Source: Brevibacillus panacihumi W25
Lineage (GTDB): Bacteria > Bacillota > Bacilli > Brevibacillales > Brevibacillaceae
Reading direction: 5' to 3'
DNA length: 64,000 nucleotides
Assembly (NCBI RefSeq): GCF_000503775.1
Contig: NZ_KI629782.1
Span: 1,748,579-1,812,578, forward strand
Of the stretch, positions 44,072 through 52,156 are shown in pieces. The position numbers and the translations under genes were made by a program. The notes under the pieces were generated by a model. The model was given only the letters and a program-made list of their open reading frames with translations. It was not told where the DNA came from and did not search any database. Every line of letters starts with the position of its first letter. Positions within the stretch are counted from its first letter, which is position 1.

Positions 44072-44653
44072 CTACGCGGGAAAGTAGCCCTTTTTAAATA
44101 TTTCGTACCATTCATTCAATTCGTCGCCTTCTAATACACCCAATCTCTCCAAGATATGTCTTGAAAACTCCAGTGCGCCGCTTCCATTCGCGGTAATCAG
44201 ATTCCCGTCAAGGACCGACTGACCATCTACATAATGTTGATCTCCACTGTAATTCGGTGCTCCTTGCTGCAAATAAGGCAACGTATTGCCTGTATGTCTA
44301 TGATGATCCAAATATCCATGGCTTCCTAAAAATGTGGTAGCATCACAGATCGCTGCGACAGGAATTTCCTTGCCAACACAATAGTCGACAATGACTTTCG
44401 CTTGCTGATTCTTTTCTTCTCTCCATCCCGTTCCACCAGGTATGATGAGCATGGCGATATCGGAGTCAGGATTGAATTCTTTTACGGTGTAATCTGGAAG
44501 GACCGTTAGACCCCCCATCGAAACCTTGGGTTCCTGGTCAATCGCGATTGTCTTTACACGATATCCTGTTCCTGGCTTGTTTAGCTCTGAACTGACGTAA
44601 CTTGCCTCCCAATCAGCAAAACCATCCGTTATAAAAAGTAACACTTCTTTCAA
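44072..44653 (-). CDS. DJ-1/PfpI family protein
   Basis: This 193-residue protein has the class I glutamine-amidotransferase-like fold, with LLFITDGFADWEAS at the N-terminus, the nucleophile elbow Cys in AAICDATTFL and an upstream Glu. It resembles YoaZ-type DJ-1 members, often linked to stress or glyoxal handling; the activity cannot be fixed. The stop codon lies within a stem-loop (GGGCTA/TAGCCC, 44069-44091). Confidence 0.85.
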   Translation of the reverse strand: MKEVLLFITDGFADWEASYVSSELNKPGTGYRVKTIAIDQEPKVSMGGLTVLPDYTVKEFNPDSDIAMLIIPGGTGWREEKNQQAKVIVDYCVGKEIPVAAICDATTFLGSHGYLDHHRHTGNTLPYLQQGAPNYSGDQHYVDGQSVLDGNLITANGSGALEFSRHILERLGVLEGDELNEWYEIFKKGYFPA

Positions 44654-44703
44654 AGTGAGTCCCCCCTAGTAGAGTATTTGTATATGTGAATCATAAACCA
44701 CCT

Positions 44704-44916
44704 TCACTGACAATCATGGTCAGGAAAGATAAGTATTCTCTGATTATTTTCGACTCGGCCGACGACATTCAGGTATCTGCCCTGATTTTCGCTCGGCTTT
44801 TCTTTTTCATCCAGGATGCCGTGATTCGCCTGAGGACAACATTCATTTTTTATTCTTGAAACTTGGTGTATCGTCCAATGCAATTTCCTGCATTCTTCAT
44901 ACGATATTGCGATCAT
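44704..44916 (-). CDS. Possible 70-residue ORF, unknown
   Basis: From ATG 44916 the frame reads MIAISYEECRKLHW at the start and RYLNVVGRVENNQRILIFPD near the end, which looks protein-like, with the cysteine pair CCPQ in between. However no Shine-Dalgarno site precedes the ATG on this strand, and the complementary strand there carries the ribosome site of the DUF1259 gene. It may be a gene fragment. Confidence 0.3.
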   Translation of the reverse strand: MIAISYEECRKLHWTIHQVSRIKNECCPQANHGILDEKEKPSENQGRYLNVVGRVENNQRILIFPDHDCQ

Positions 44917-44934
44917 GATCAAAGGAGGATTAAT

Positions 44935-45354
44935 ATGGCCCAAAAAATGAGTGTTAGCCCACGATTCAGAAGACTCTGTGCCCAATTTGGAAGAATCCTT
45001 GGCGGTGAATCGGAAATTGAGGCAGGTCCTGTTTGTTTTGTCACGCGAATGACGAACTTGCGGGCGACGATCCTGGGTAGAAGAACGCGCTCCCCTTTGG
45101 TTCAAATGCAAATGTTCTCGTTTGAATCTCTTGATAGTACGGGGCGCGCTCTTTGTTTGGGTGAGACTGCCGTCCATCAAAATCAGGTAAATCGATTGAT
45201 GTCAAACCTCCGTAAACGCGGGATAAAAGTCACTGCGGTTCACAATCACTGGCTAAAAGAAACTCCTCGTCTGATGTATATGCATTGGGAAGCCGTTGAG
45301 AATCCGATTGTATTTGCTAGGAAAACCAAAGAATCCATCGCATTCTTGGGTTAA
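44935..45354 (+). CDS. DUF1259 (LpqO/LppY-like) protein, copy 1
   Basis: This 139-residue protein is a single DUF1259 domain containing GPVCFVTRMTNLRATILGRR, GETAVHQNQVNRLMSNLRKRG and TAVHNHWL. The family's function is not known to me. There is no signal peptide. The ATG follows AAAGGAGG. A paralogue with about 65-70 percent identity follows 41 bases later, so this is a tandem duplication in one operon. Confidence 0.8.
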   Translation: MAQKMSVSPRFRRLCAQFGRILGGESEIEAGPVCFVTRMTNLRATILGRRTRSPLVQMQMFSFESLDSTGRALCLGETAVHQNQVNRLMSNLRKRGIKVTAVHNHWLKETPRLMYMHWEAVENPIVFARKTKESIAFLG

Positions 45355-45395
45355 GGAAGCGGTATGACTATCATAATGCGAAAGGATGATTTCGT

Positions 45396-45818
45396 ATGGC
45401 GGCACAAGTGAAAGCAAGTCCCCGTTTTAGAAGACTATGCAACCAATTTTCAGCCATTTTAGGCGGAACTGAGCATGAAATAACAAAGGGTCCGGTTTGT
45501 TTTGTCACCAGAAACAGGAGAATTAACGCCGCCATTTTAGGAAGACGTACAACATCACCATTGGTCCGGTATCAACTGTTCTCCTTTGAATCATTGGACA
45601 GTTCAGGTCGCGCACTCTGTTTAGGAGAAACGGCCCTCTTCCAAAACCAAGTAAATCGATTACTGTCAAACCTTCGCAAAAACGGGGTCAAAGTAACAGC
45701 AGTCCATAATCACTGGCTGTTTGATAACCCGCGTCTGATGTATATACACTGGGAATCTATCGATAATCCCATTGCATTTGCAAGGAAAGTGAAACGTTCT
45801 ATTGCTTTCTTAGGGTAA
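45396..45818 (+). CDS. DUF1259 (LpqO/LppY-like) protein, copy 2
   Basis: This 140-residue paralogue of the previous gene has the same blocks (GPVCFVTRNRRINAAILGRR, TAVHNHWLFDNPRLMYIHWE). The two differ mostly in the first third, while the C-terminal halves are nearly the same. The His-x-His in VHNHW and downstream HW are conserved in both and could bind a metal. The ATG follows AAAGGATG. A terminator lies 45 bases downstream. Confidence 0.8.
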   Translation: MAAQVKASPRFRRLCNQFSAILGGTEHEITKGPVCFVTRNRRINAAILGRRTTSPLVRYQLFSFESLDSSGRALCLGETALFQNQVNRLLSNLRKNGVKVTAVHNHWLFDNPRLMYIHWESIDNPIAFARKVKRSIAFLG

Positions 45819-45863
45819 TGTTAAAGTATTGTACAAAGATGAAAGTGTTTTCATTGTTCTCTA

Positions 45864-45889
45864 TGAGGGGTTATCACCCCTCTTTTTTC
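45864..45889 (+). terminator. Terminator of the DUF1259 pair
   Basis: GAGGGGT and ACCCCTC pair around TATC and are followed by TTTTTT. Confidence 0.9.
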
Positions 45890-45984
45890 TTTTTATCATT
45901 TTCTATTCCACTTCTCAGAGCGAAGGATTCTTGAAAAAAATGTTAAAATAATGCTAGACGAATCATTTGAGGGGGGATGACAGC

Positions 45985-46413
45985 ATGTTCATCGTAAACG
46001 TAGAAGGTGCGATCTGTCAGGATGAGAAATGGCTTGTGATTACTCGAAGCAGTAAAGAAGAACATGCAGGCGGGACTCTATCTCTTGTCGGAGGAAAAGC
46101 AGACGTGGAAGGGAACACGCTCGACATCCTGGAACGAACCGTAAAAAGAGAGCTGTATGAAGAAGTTGGCATCAATATAAAAGATGCTGTCACTTTTGTG
46201 TATAGCTCCTCGTTTGTGACAGATGATGGATGCAACGTGATCAACATCGTCTTCCTCTGTGAATATGACAACGGTACCGCACATTGCAAAAGTCCCGATG
46301 AGGTTGATGCCGTACATTGGATGACCTACGACGAAATCATGAATCATCCTAAAGCTCCTCCCTGGACAAAAGAGAGCATTAGAAGAGCCGCATTAGCACG
46401 GAAATCATCATAA
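45985..46413 (+). CDS. Nudix hydrolase
   Basis: This 142-residue protein has the complete Nudix box GGKADVEGN...RELYEEVGI (about residues 36-58), with the metal-binding REx2EE. Nudix enzymes cleave nucleoside diphosphate linked compounds; the substrate is unknown. ATG 45985 follows GAGGGGGGATGACAGC. It may be co-transcribed with the acetyltransferase 56 bases downstream. Confidence 0.9.
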   Translation: MFIVNVEGAICQDEKWLVITRSSKEEHAGGTLSLVGGKADVEGNTLDILERTVKRELYEEVGINIKDAVTFVYSSSFVTDDGCNVINIVFLCEYDNGTAHCKSPDEVDAVHWMTYDEIMNHPKAPPWTKESIRRAALARKSS

Positions 46414-46469
46414 AGAAGCGATTCGCCGGATATCGAAGCTGTGACGGCATTTGAAAGGAGAGAATCAAA

Positions 46470-46931
46470 TTGAATATCCGAAAAGCAGAAGCTCATGAGG
46501 CTAGTTATTTAAGCGATCTTTCCTTTCGTTCAAAAGCCTACTGGGGTTACAGCGACGAGTTTATGGAAGCTTGTCGGGACGATTTAACCGTTTCTCCAGA
46601 ATATATCGCATCTTCTCTCGTCTATGTTTTAGAAGATAGAGAAACTATAAAAGGTTTTCTGGGTCTGGAACGAGAAGGCGATTCATGCTTGCTGAAAGAT
46701 TTGTTTATCGAACCGGAAGCGATCGGCAAGGGATATGGCAGAGCGTTATGGAGATATATGCTCGTGGTCGCAAACGATTTGGGTGTTCATAAAATTACGA
46801 TCCATAGTGAACCCCATGCAGAAAATTTTTACCTTTTAATGGGGGCAAAGCGGGTTGGAGAAATAGAGTCGACGGTTTTCCAAGGTCGAACATTGCCCTT
46901 GCTAGAGATTGACATCGGGAATCAATTGTAG
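46470..46931 (+). CDS. GNAT acetyltransferase
   Basis: This 153-residue protein has a GNAT fold with the acetyl-CoA loop in EPEAIGKGYGRALW (motif A) and a C-terminal ENFYLLMGAKRVG. The N-terminal SDLSFRSKAYWGYSDEFM is typical of a widespread GNAT subgroup of unknown substrate. It starts at TTG after AAAGGAGAG. Confidence 0.88.
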   Translation: MNIRKAEAHEASYLSDLSFRSKAYWGYSDEFMEACRDDLTVSPEYIASSLVYVLEDRETIKGFLGLEREGDSCLLKDLFIEPEAIGKGYGRALWRYMLVVANDLGVHKITIHSEPHAENFYLLMGAKRVGEIESTVFQGRTLPLLEIDIGNQL

Positions 46932-47005
46932 CACGTCAACCAGTGAACTTCCCGCGCATGTGGAGTGCTTTAACAGATAAACCAAACTGGGAGGTTTTGC
47001 TTTGC

Positions 47006-47677
47006 ATGCAGAACGAGAAGATAGCCAGCATTGTCTCCACCTTCCCCTGCTTTGCCGCTATTCCTCTTGAACAATGGCAGAATACAGAGGCAGCCGTGAT
47101 CACGCTGCCCGCCCGTCCGGTTATCGAGGAAGGACATATTTTTCAACATGCCTCCTTCGTTTTAAGCGGAAGTGTGCGAATCTACAAACTAAGCCCAACT
47201 GGGAAAGAATTGACGCTGTATCGGGTAAAAAGAGGGGAAGTATGCGTCATTATGATGGCAAGCATTCTCGGGGAAACAGGCTACGAGGCTATTGCGGAGA
47301 CGGAAGAGGAAACGGAATTGCTCGTACTTCCCGTCGCCTTGTTTAAGCAATGGATGGATACATACAAAGAGCTCAATCAATTCATTTATCGTCTTTTCAT
47401 CAAGAGAATGATTTCCGTTACCAGTCTTATTGAAGATATGACATTCCTGCCGATGGATCGCAGAGTAGCGGAACTGCTGCTGCGCAAGACGAATCCCCAT
47501 TCCGGAGCACCTCTTTATATCACCCATGAGTCATTGTCCCTGGAATTGGGGACAGCAAGAGAAGTAGTCAGCAGAGTGCTGAAGGAATTCGAGCGGCGTG
47601 GCTGGATTCGATTGGGGCGAGGCAAAATTTCGATGCTGAAACGCAGCGAACTGGAAAAACTGTCTCAAGTAAAGTGA
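47006..47677 (+). CDS. Crp/Fnr-family transcription regulator
   Basis: This 223-residue regulator has a cyclic-nucleotide-binding-type beta roll (residues about 15-125) and a C-terminal Crp HTH (THESLSLELGTAREVVSRVLKEF). Cysteine occurs once at residue 15 and once in the effector domain, so an Fnr-type iron-sulfur cluster is unlikely. The start at 47006 follows GGGAGG at a longish distance; 46943 is an alternative. A palindrome overlapping its stop codon suggests control of the next two genes. Confidence 0.88.
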   Translation: MQNEKIASIVSTFPCFAAIPLEQWQNTEAAVITLPARPVIEEGHIFQHASFVLSGSVRIYKLSPTGKELTLYRVKRGEVCVIMMASILGETGYEAIAETEEETELLVLPVALFKQWMDTYKELNQFIYRLFIKRMISVTSLIEDMTFLPMDRRVAELLLRKTNPHSGAPLYITHESLSLELGTAREVVSRVLKEFERRGWIRLGRGKISMLKRSELEKLSQVK

Positions 47678-47715
47678 CGATGTCACAGAAGTGGATTGTT
47701 TTCATCTCTTACACT
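47674..47715 (+). promoter_or_regulatory. Candidate Crp/Fnr-type activator site and promoter
   Basis: GTGAC-GAT-GTCAC (47674-47686) is a perfect 13-bp palindrome centred at 47680. A -10-like TACACT (47710-47715) would start transcription near 47722, placing the palindrome at about -42, the class II activator position, and no good -35 box is present. It precedes the DUF2892 and AhpD-like genes. Confidence 0.45.
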
Positions 47716-47737
47716 AAACACAGGAGGGATGAAAACG

Positions 47738-47932
47738 ATGAAAAACGTTGGTGTATGGGATCGTATCATACGGCTCATATCGGGAATGGCTCTCTTGTCT
47801 ATGCTTGTGTTTGTCAATGGCACCTGGAAATACGTAGGGTTCCTCGGGATTCCACTGATCCTGACCGGAGTGCTAGGCATGTGTTTGGTCTATCGAATAC
47901 TGGGCGTGCGCACATGCTCCGCCAAAGCATAG
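47738..47932 (+). CDS. DUF2892 membrane protein
   Basis: A 64-residue protein with the DUF2892 (YgaP-like transmembrane) pattern: NVGVWDRIIRLISGM, two helices (about residues 10-28 and 32-50) and a short tail with CSAK. Such proteins often sit beside rhodanese or redox genes. ATG 47738 follows AGGAGG at ten bases. It is co-transcribed with the AhpD-like gene. Confidence 0.85.
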   Translation: MKNVGVWDRIIRLISGMALLSMLVFVNGTWKYVGFLGIPLILTGVLGMCLVYRILGVRTCSAKA

Positions 47933-47950
47933 CCAGAGGAGATGAATGAA

Positions 47951-48331
47951 ATGAAACCCTACTATTCCCCGGATCATTTACGACGGATTCCCGATTTAAT
48001 GAAAGCAAGCCCCGAGACAGCTGCATCTTATCTGCATTTTGAGAAGCAAGTCTATCAAACAGCAAATGCATTGCCGCAAAAGACAAAAGAATTGATCGCG
48101 ATCGCCACGGCCCATGTAACGGGATGCCCCTATTGCATTGATGTACATGTAAAGAAATACAAGGCTCTCGGAGGGACCATGGAGGAAATCGTGGAGTCAA
48201 TTCTCGTTGCGGCAACAACCCGGGCCGGAGCAATCCTCAGCCACGGTGTCAACGCGCTGCTATCCTATGAAAAAGAAGAGGCAAGTACGCCTCCGCATGG
48301 AGCTCAATATGGGCCCGAGTGTTTTTGTTGA
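47951..48331 (+). CDS. AhpD-like carboxymuconolactone decarboxylase family protein
   Basis: This 126-residue protein has the CMD fold with the redox motif CPYCIDVHV (CxxC followed by xxxH) characteristic of AhpD-like alkylhydroperoxidases. It ends ECFC. It probably acts in peroxide or thiol redox chemistry; the substrate is unknown. ATG 47951 follows AGAGGAG; the ATG at 47942 is too close to it. Confidence 0.88.
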   Translation: MKPYYSPDHLRRIPDLMKASPETAASYLHFEKQVYQTANALPQKTKELIAIATAHVTGCPYCIDVHVKKYKALGGTMEEIVESILVAATTRAGAILSHGVNALLSYEKEEASTPPHGAQYGPECFC

Positions 48332-48349
48332 GAAAGAATACGCCATGGA

Positions 48350-48376
48350 AAGGGGCAAAAGATTACGCCCCTTCCT
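48350..48376 (+). terminator. Terminator after the AhpD-like gene
   Basis: AAGGGGC and GCCCCTT pair around AAAAGATTAC, followed by a weak CCTTAT tract. Confidence 0.6.
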
Positions 48377-48444
48377 TATACAAACAAACCTGACAGGGAA
48401 AAATAACCAGTAAATCATCGCATGTAAGCTTGAGGAGGATCGTG

Positions 48445-48903
48445 ATGACTGACACCACGTTTGTATATGTGATTTACATGGCAACGACGCCTGAAAAGCT
48501 GTGGGAGGCTTTGACAAGCAGCGATTTTACGGAAAAATACTTCTTCGGCAGCAAGATCGAATCCGATTGGCATGAAGGCTCCACTATTACTTATTCAAGG
48601 AACGGACAGGTTAGCGATTACGGGACCATCCAGAAGTGTGAGCCATATCGCCTGCTTTCTTTTACATGGACGTATGTGGCGGATCAGGCCTCCCGCGAGC
48701 GACCGTCCCTGGTTACATTTGAGCTAAAACCAATGGATTCCACAACAGTGAAACTAACCCTGAAACATGAAAATCTCGTGCCTGCCGACCTGGTAGATCA
48801 AGAAGATACCTTCGAAGGTCTAAACAATGGATGGCCCGCCATTCTAAGCAATTTGAAGAGCTTGCTCGAGACGGGAAGAACCTTACCTCCCATATCCCTA
48901 TAA
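48445..48903 (+). CDS. SRPBCC / AHSA1-family protein
   Basis: This 152-residue protein is an Activator-of-Hsp90-ATPase-like (START fold) domain, with VYVIYMATTPEKLWEALT at the N-terminus, YRLLSFTWTY and the C-terminal GWPAILSNLKSLLETG. Many such genes follow an ArsR regulator, but none is present. They bind small hydrophobic ligands. ATG 48445 follows GAGGAGG. A second SRPBCC gene, now split, follows 20 bases later. Confidence 0.88.
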   Translation: MTDTTFVYVIYMATTPEKLWEALTSSDFTEKYFFGSKIESDWHEGSTITYSRNGQVSDYGTIQKCEPYRLLSFTWTYVADQASRERPSLVTFELKPMDSTTVKLTLKHENLVPADLVDQEDTFEGLNNGWPAILSNLKSLLETGRTLPPISL

Positions 48904-49281
48904 CGAAAGAGAGTTGATCCAGTATGAACAACCTTACGAAAATGAAGATCGAAAAACCGGCTCATGAAGTATTTGAGGCGTTTGTTGACCCGGCAAAAAT
49001 CGGAAACTTTTGGTTTTCATCCAGTTCTGCAAGATGGGAACAAGGGAAGATCGTTACCCTGAGATATGATGAATACAATGCTGAAGGAGATATAAAGATC
49101 CTGGAAATCGAGATCGATAAAAAAATCGTGTTCGAATGGGTAGGGTGGGAAGGTCATATCGTTACGATGACTCTTTTAGAGCTGGAGCCTTCTACTACGA
49201 TCATTGAAGTGAACGAAGAAGGTTTACAATGCTCCCATAGGCTGAGACACGGGAGCGTGATAAATAAGTTATAATGAAGCC

Positions 49282-49575
49282 ATGGAAAAACGGAACCGAT
49301 ATACCCCAGAATTTAAAACGAAGGTCGTGCTTGAGGTTCTTCAGGAAGAGCAGACCGTGAATCAAATTGCCGCCAAATATGAGCTGAATCCGGTGATGAT
49401 CAGCCGGTGGAAAGCCGAGTTTCTTGAGCGAGCCTCGATGGTGTTCGAGAAGGGAACCAGTGAAGCGGACAAACTGAGAAAGGAGTACGAGAGCAAACAA
49501 GAACATCTGGAAAAGCTGGTCGGTCAACTAACCGTGGAGATCGACTGGCTCAAAAAAAAATCTGGCCTTAAATAA
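49282..49575 (+). CDS. IS3-family transposase OrfA
   Basis: This 97-residue protein has the transposase_8 HTH (TVNQIAAKYELNPVMISRWK) and a C-terminal helix. The last codons cross a run of nine A (49552-49560). OrfB lies in the +1 frame relative to orfA, and the -1 frame meets a stop at once. A one-base loss in the A run, by transcript slippage, would join the frames directly. Confidence 0.85.
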   Translation: MEKRNRYTPEFKTKVVLEVLQEEQTVNQIAAKYELNPVMISRWKAEFLERASMVFEKGTSEADKLRKEYESKQEHLEKLVGQLTVEIDWLKKKSGLK

Positions 49576-49597
49576 ATCCGTCAAAGAGCGCCAAGCC

Positions 49598-50425
49598 ATG
49601 ATTGAGCGCGATCATCCCACAATTAACATTAAGCGCCAAGCTTCTTTGTTAGGTGTTAATCGTACAAGTGTGTACCGCAAGCCCGCAGGAACGGAGGAGA
49701 GCGCTGAAAACATTCAAATCATGCACGTGATTGATGCCATCTACACCGACAAGCCCTTCTTCGGGTACAGGCGGATCACCGTCAAACTGCGGGAAATGGG
49801 TTTCAACGTCAATCGCAAACGTGTACGGCGTCTGATGAGACTCATGGGGATTCACGGAATCCATCCACAGCCCAATTTGAGCAAGCGACTGCATGCAAAG
49901 TACGTTCGCCCTTACTTGTTACGGGGACTGGACATCCATCGCCCCAATCACGTTTGGGGAGTAGATATCACATACCTTCGCATGGGGAAAGGATTTATGT
50001 ACCTGTTCACCATCATAGACTGGTTCAGTCGCAAGGTGGTTGATTACGAGTTGTCGAGCACGCTAGAGAAAGGGTTTGTCATGACCTGTCTGAAACGAGC
50101 ATTTCGTCGCTGTAAGCCAGAAATCATCAACAGTGATCAAGGCAGCCATTTTACGAATGCAGATTATCTCAATCTGTTGGCAGAACATGAAATCCAGGTA
50201 TCGATGGATGGCAAGGGACGTGCGACGGACAATAGTCGTACAGAACGATTCTTTCGAGCTTTAAAGTATGAATGTATCTATCTGAATGAATTTGAAAATC
50301 CACGAGAATTACGGAAAGGCATCAAACGGTACGTCACGTTCTACAATACGGACCGTCCTCATCAATCTTTGGACTATGCAACACCAGACAGGATTTACTA
50401 CGAGCATGTAACATCGGTAGCATAG
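49598..50425 (+). CDS. IS3-family transposase OrfB, DDE integrase
   Basis: This 275-residue protein has HTH_21 (FFGYRRITVKLREMGFNVNR) and the integrase core, with the first Asp in WGVDITYLRM, second in INSDQGSHF and Glu in NSRTERFFRALK. The frame is open upstream to the A9 run, so the natural product is likely an OrfAB fusion. No internal damage was seen. Confidence 0.88.
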   Translation: MIERDHPTINIKRQASLLGVNRTSVYRKPAGTEESAENIQIMHVIDAIYTDKPFFGYRRITVKLREMGFNVNRKRVRRLMRLMGIHGIHPQPNLSKRLHAKYVRPYLLRGLDIHRPNHVWGVDITYLRMGKGFMYLFTIIDWFSRKVVDYELSSTLEKGFVMTCLKRAFRRCKPEIINSDQGSHFTNADYLNLLAEHEIQVSMDGKGRATDNSRTERFFRALKYECIYLNEFENPRELRKGIKRYVTFYNTDRPHQSLDYATPDRIYYEHVTSVA

Positions 50426-50433
50426 GCAGCTTT

Positions 50434-50531
50434 ACATGGAGGGGCGGGCATGATAGGCTAGTTAGCCTCGCGATGCTAGCTTACTAGCCATCGCCCGATC
50501 GCGAGCAGTCATGCCCGCAGAGGCTCCATGT
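50434..50531. repeat. 98-bp hairpin inside the IS3-family element
   Basis: ACATGGAG (50434-50441) pairs with CTCCATGT (50524-50531), GGGCATGA with TCATGCCC, and GGCTAGT with ACTAGCC further in, giving a long interrupted stem. It lies between orfB and the right end. It might be a terminator-like guard, a nested small repeat, or part of the IS. Confidence 0.7.
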
Positions 50532-50780
50532 CAAGCGGCCTTCGGAACTGTACCACCATTCAAAAAGATGGGAGGACATAACTTATTTTCGTTCTCAAAG
50601 TGTCTTGACAAAGGGGGGCATTACAGTTTTCAAGAGACGGATGATGCGTTGCTTACTGAACTCGTAGACAACAAAGAGGGTTGGGTTTATATGCTAACCT
50701 GCTTAAAAGGCTATTTGGAATTTGGCATTACGACATTGAGGGCAGGACTCGTGAAGTAGAAAACCACCCAAATCACGGGT

Positions 50781-51278
50781 TCATTCTTTCGTCAGGATAA
50801 AATCAGACATCTCTGCTTTTTCCCATGTTGTACCTTTTGGATTCACATTTGCATAAAGCGTTATCGAATCGGCGGCATCGATCACAGCCTTCCATTCAAA
50901 ATTCATCTCTTTCGGCTGTAGATATTCATCATATAGTTGTTGGTAATGAGGGTCGCCCTTTTCTTTTGCTTCTTGAATATAGCCCACCGTGTCGGGGTCC
51001 TTATCAAAATTTTTATAGATCACCTTATACCAAAAGCTCGCTTCTACATTTCCCTCAACGATTTCTTCCTGATAATCTGAGATGGCAAAGTCCAACAACT
51101 CATAGTAAGGCGAAAAAACCTTTCTGCTTTCTTCTTCCATAAAAGCAGAGACATTGTTATAACTTTCTGAGCGATTCGTTTCTTCTGTAAAAGACCTCTT
51201 CTCATCACTTCCTGTTTGGCAACTGCTTAGGGAAAATACCAGGATCATTGCCATAAAAGGAATTACCACCTTTTTCAT
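50781..51278 (-). CDS. Lipoprotein, unknown function
   Basis: This 165-residue protein has a type II signal peptide with lipobox FSLSSC (Cys near residue 20), so it should be anchored on the outer face of the membrane. The remainder is soluble, acidic and has no recognised domain. The ATG at 51278 follows TGGAGG. The longer frame to 51374 would hide the signal peptide and is not favoured. Confidence 0.75.
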   Translation of the reverse strand: MKKVVIPFMAMILVFSLSSCQTGSDEKRSFTEETNRSESYNNVSAFMEEESRKVFSPYYELLDFAISDYQEEIVEGNVEASFWYKVIYKNFDKDPDTVGYIQEAKEKGDPHYQQLYDEYLQPKEMNFEWKAVIDAADSITLYANVNPKGTTWEKAEMSDFILTKE

Positions 51279-51456
51279 GAGGAACCTCCATGGATTGATA
51301 ACAGTGATTTTACACTCGCTGTCATTTATTGGCAACCACAACCTTTTTTTAGATCCCATCCTTCTAGGTACCACTTGAAGTTGGTACTACACGCTTCCTC
51401 TACTCCCCACTACAATCTTACTAGATAGGAACATACTATGATTTGGTGGGGATCTG

Positions 51457-52119
51457 ATGAATCTCGTTCTATTATTTCTTGGACCAACCTTGATGATCTT
51501 TTTGGGTTTGCAAGTAATGAGCAGCGTACCTTTAACATTCCTGCTTTTTTATGGCTGGCTGTTTGCTGTTCCCGCTGTGGAATGGTTCGTCATCAGAAGA
51601 AAAACGAGAAAAGAAACGTTCAGACAAATGGGTCTCGTCTTCAATCGTAAAAATGTCTATCACGGCGTTGCCACGGGACTTCTTTTCTTTTTGACGATAC
51701 TTCTCGCGGGTTATTTCTTCCACAGCTTTCTTTTTGATCGCGACGATCTGCAAGCCTTGTTGGCAGACTGGCAATTCTCCGGCGATCTCGTCATTTGGCT
51801 GATCCTGGTTTTACTCGTAATCAATCCATTTCTCGAGGAAATCTACTGGAGAGGCTATTTTTTTAAAAAGCTGGAAGGAAAACGGTCTGTGCGGGCAATG
51901 ATTCTGCTTACTTCCCTGTTTTACAGTCTTTATCATTTCCTTTCCATCATCCCTTTGTTTAGCTGGCCGTATAATATCATGATGGTCGTTCCTGTTTTTA
52001 TCGCCGGCATGATATGGGGATACATGCGGTATAAAAGCAGTTCCCTGGTAGGCTCGATTGTGAGCCACATCCTCGCAGATGCTGGAATTATGGCCGTCTA
52101 CATACTGTTCTTGAGATGA
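51457..52119 (+). CDS. CPBP/Abi intramembrane metalloprotease family protein
   Basis: This 220-residue protein has about six membrane helices and the CAAX-protease/bacteriocin-processing motifs NPFLEEIYWRGYFF (two Glu and Arg), FYSLYHFL (His) and a late VSHILADAG (His). In bacteria such proteins serve in bacteriocin immunity or processing; there is no bacteriocin gene nearby. The start is ATG at 51457 after GGGGATCTG. Confidence 0.88.
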   Translation: MNLVLLFLGPTLMIFLGLQVMSSVPLTFLLFYGWLFAVPAVEWFVIRRKTRKETFRQMGLVFNRKNVYHGVATGLLFFLTILLAGYFFHSFLFDRDDLQALLADWQFSGDLVIWLILVLLVINPFLEEIYWRGYFFKKLEGKRSVRAMILLTSLFYSLYHFLSIIPLFSWPYNIMMVVPVFIAGMIWGYMRYKSSSLVGSIVSHILADAGIMAVYILFLR

Positions 52120-52156
52120 GACTGTGACAGGTCGGAGCATGAAATAATGACGTTCC

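Larger units (their letters stand above)
49225..50625 (+). mobile_element. IS3-family insertion sequence with 3-bp target duplication
   Basis: The ends are imperfect inverted repeats, TACAATGCTCCC at the left and TGTAATGCCCCC (reverse strand) at the right, with GAGACAC/AAGACAC further in. GTT flanks both ends (49222-49224 and 50626-50628). The element carries orfA, orfB and, after orfB, about 200 bases with a long hairpin. It is unrelated in sequence to the IS3-family element at the window start. Confidence 0.88.
48924..50759 (+). pseudogene. SRPBCC / AHSA1-family gene split by an IS3-family element
   Basis: The gene begins at 48924 (MNNLTKMKIEKPAHEVFEAF), runs to 49224, and resumes at 50629 through 50759. 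Removing the insertion and one GTT copy restores a single frame of 143 residues ending GYLEFGITTLRAGLVK, the normal length of the family. The N-terminal piece fuses to IS sequence for 14 codons before a stop. It probably no longer functions. Confidence 0.9.

Noticed and set aside
45864..45889. CRISPR-like or other repeat arrays
   Set aside because: No regularly spaced direct repeats with unique spacers were found here or anywhere in the window; this site is an ordinary terminator.
50511..50759. Independent 82-residue gene
   Set aside because: Its first half lies in the IS end and hairpin; its second half is the displaced C-terminus of the SRPBCC gene.
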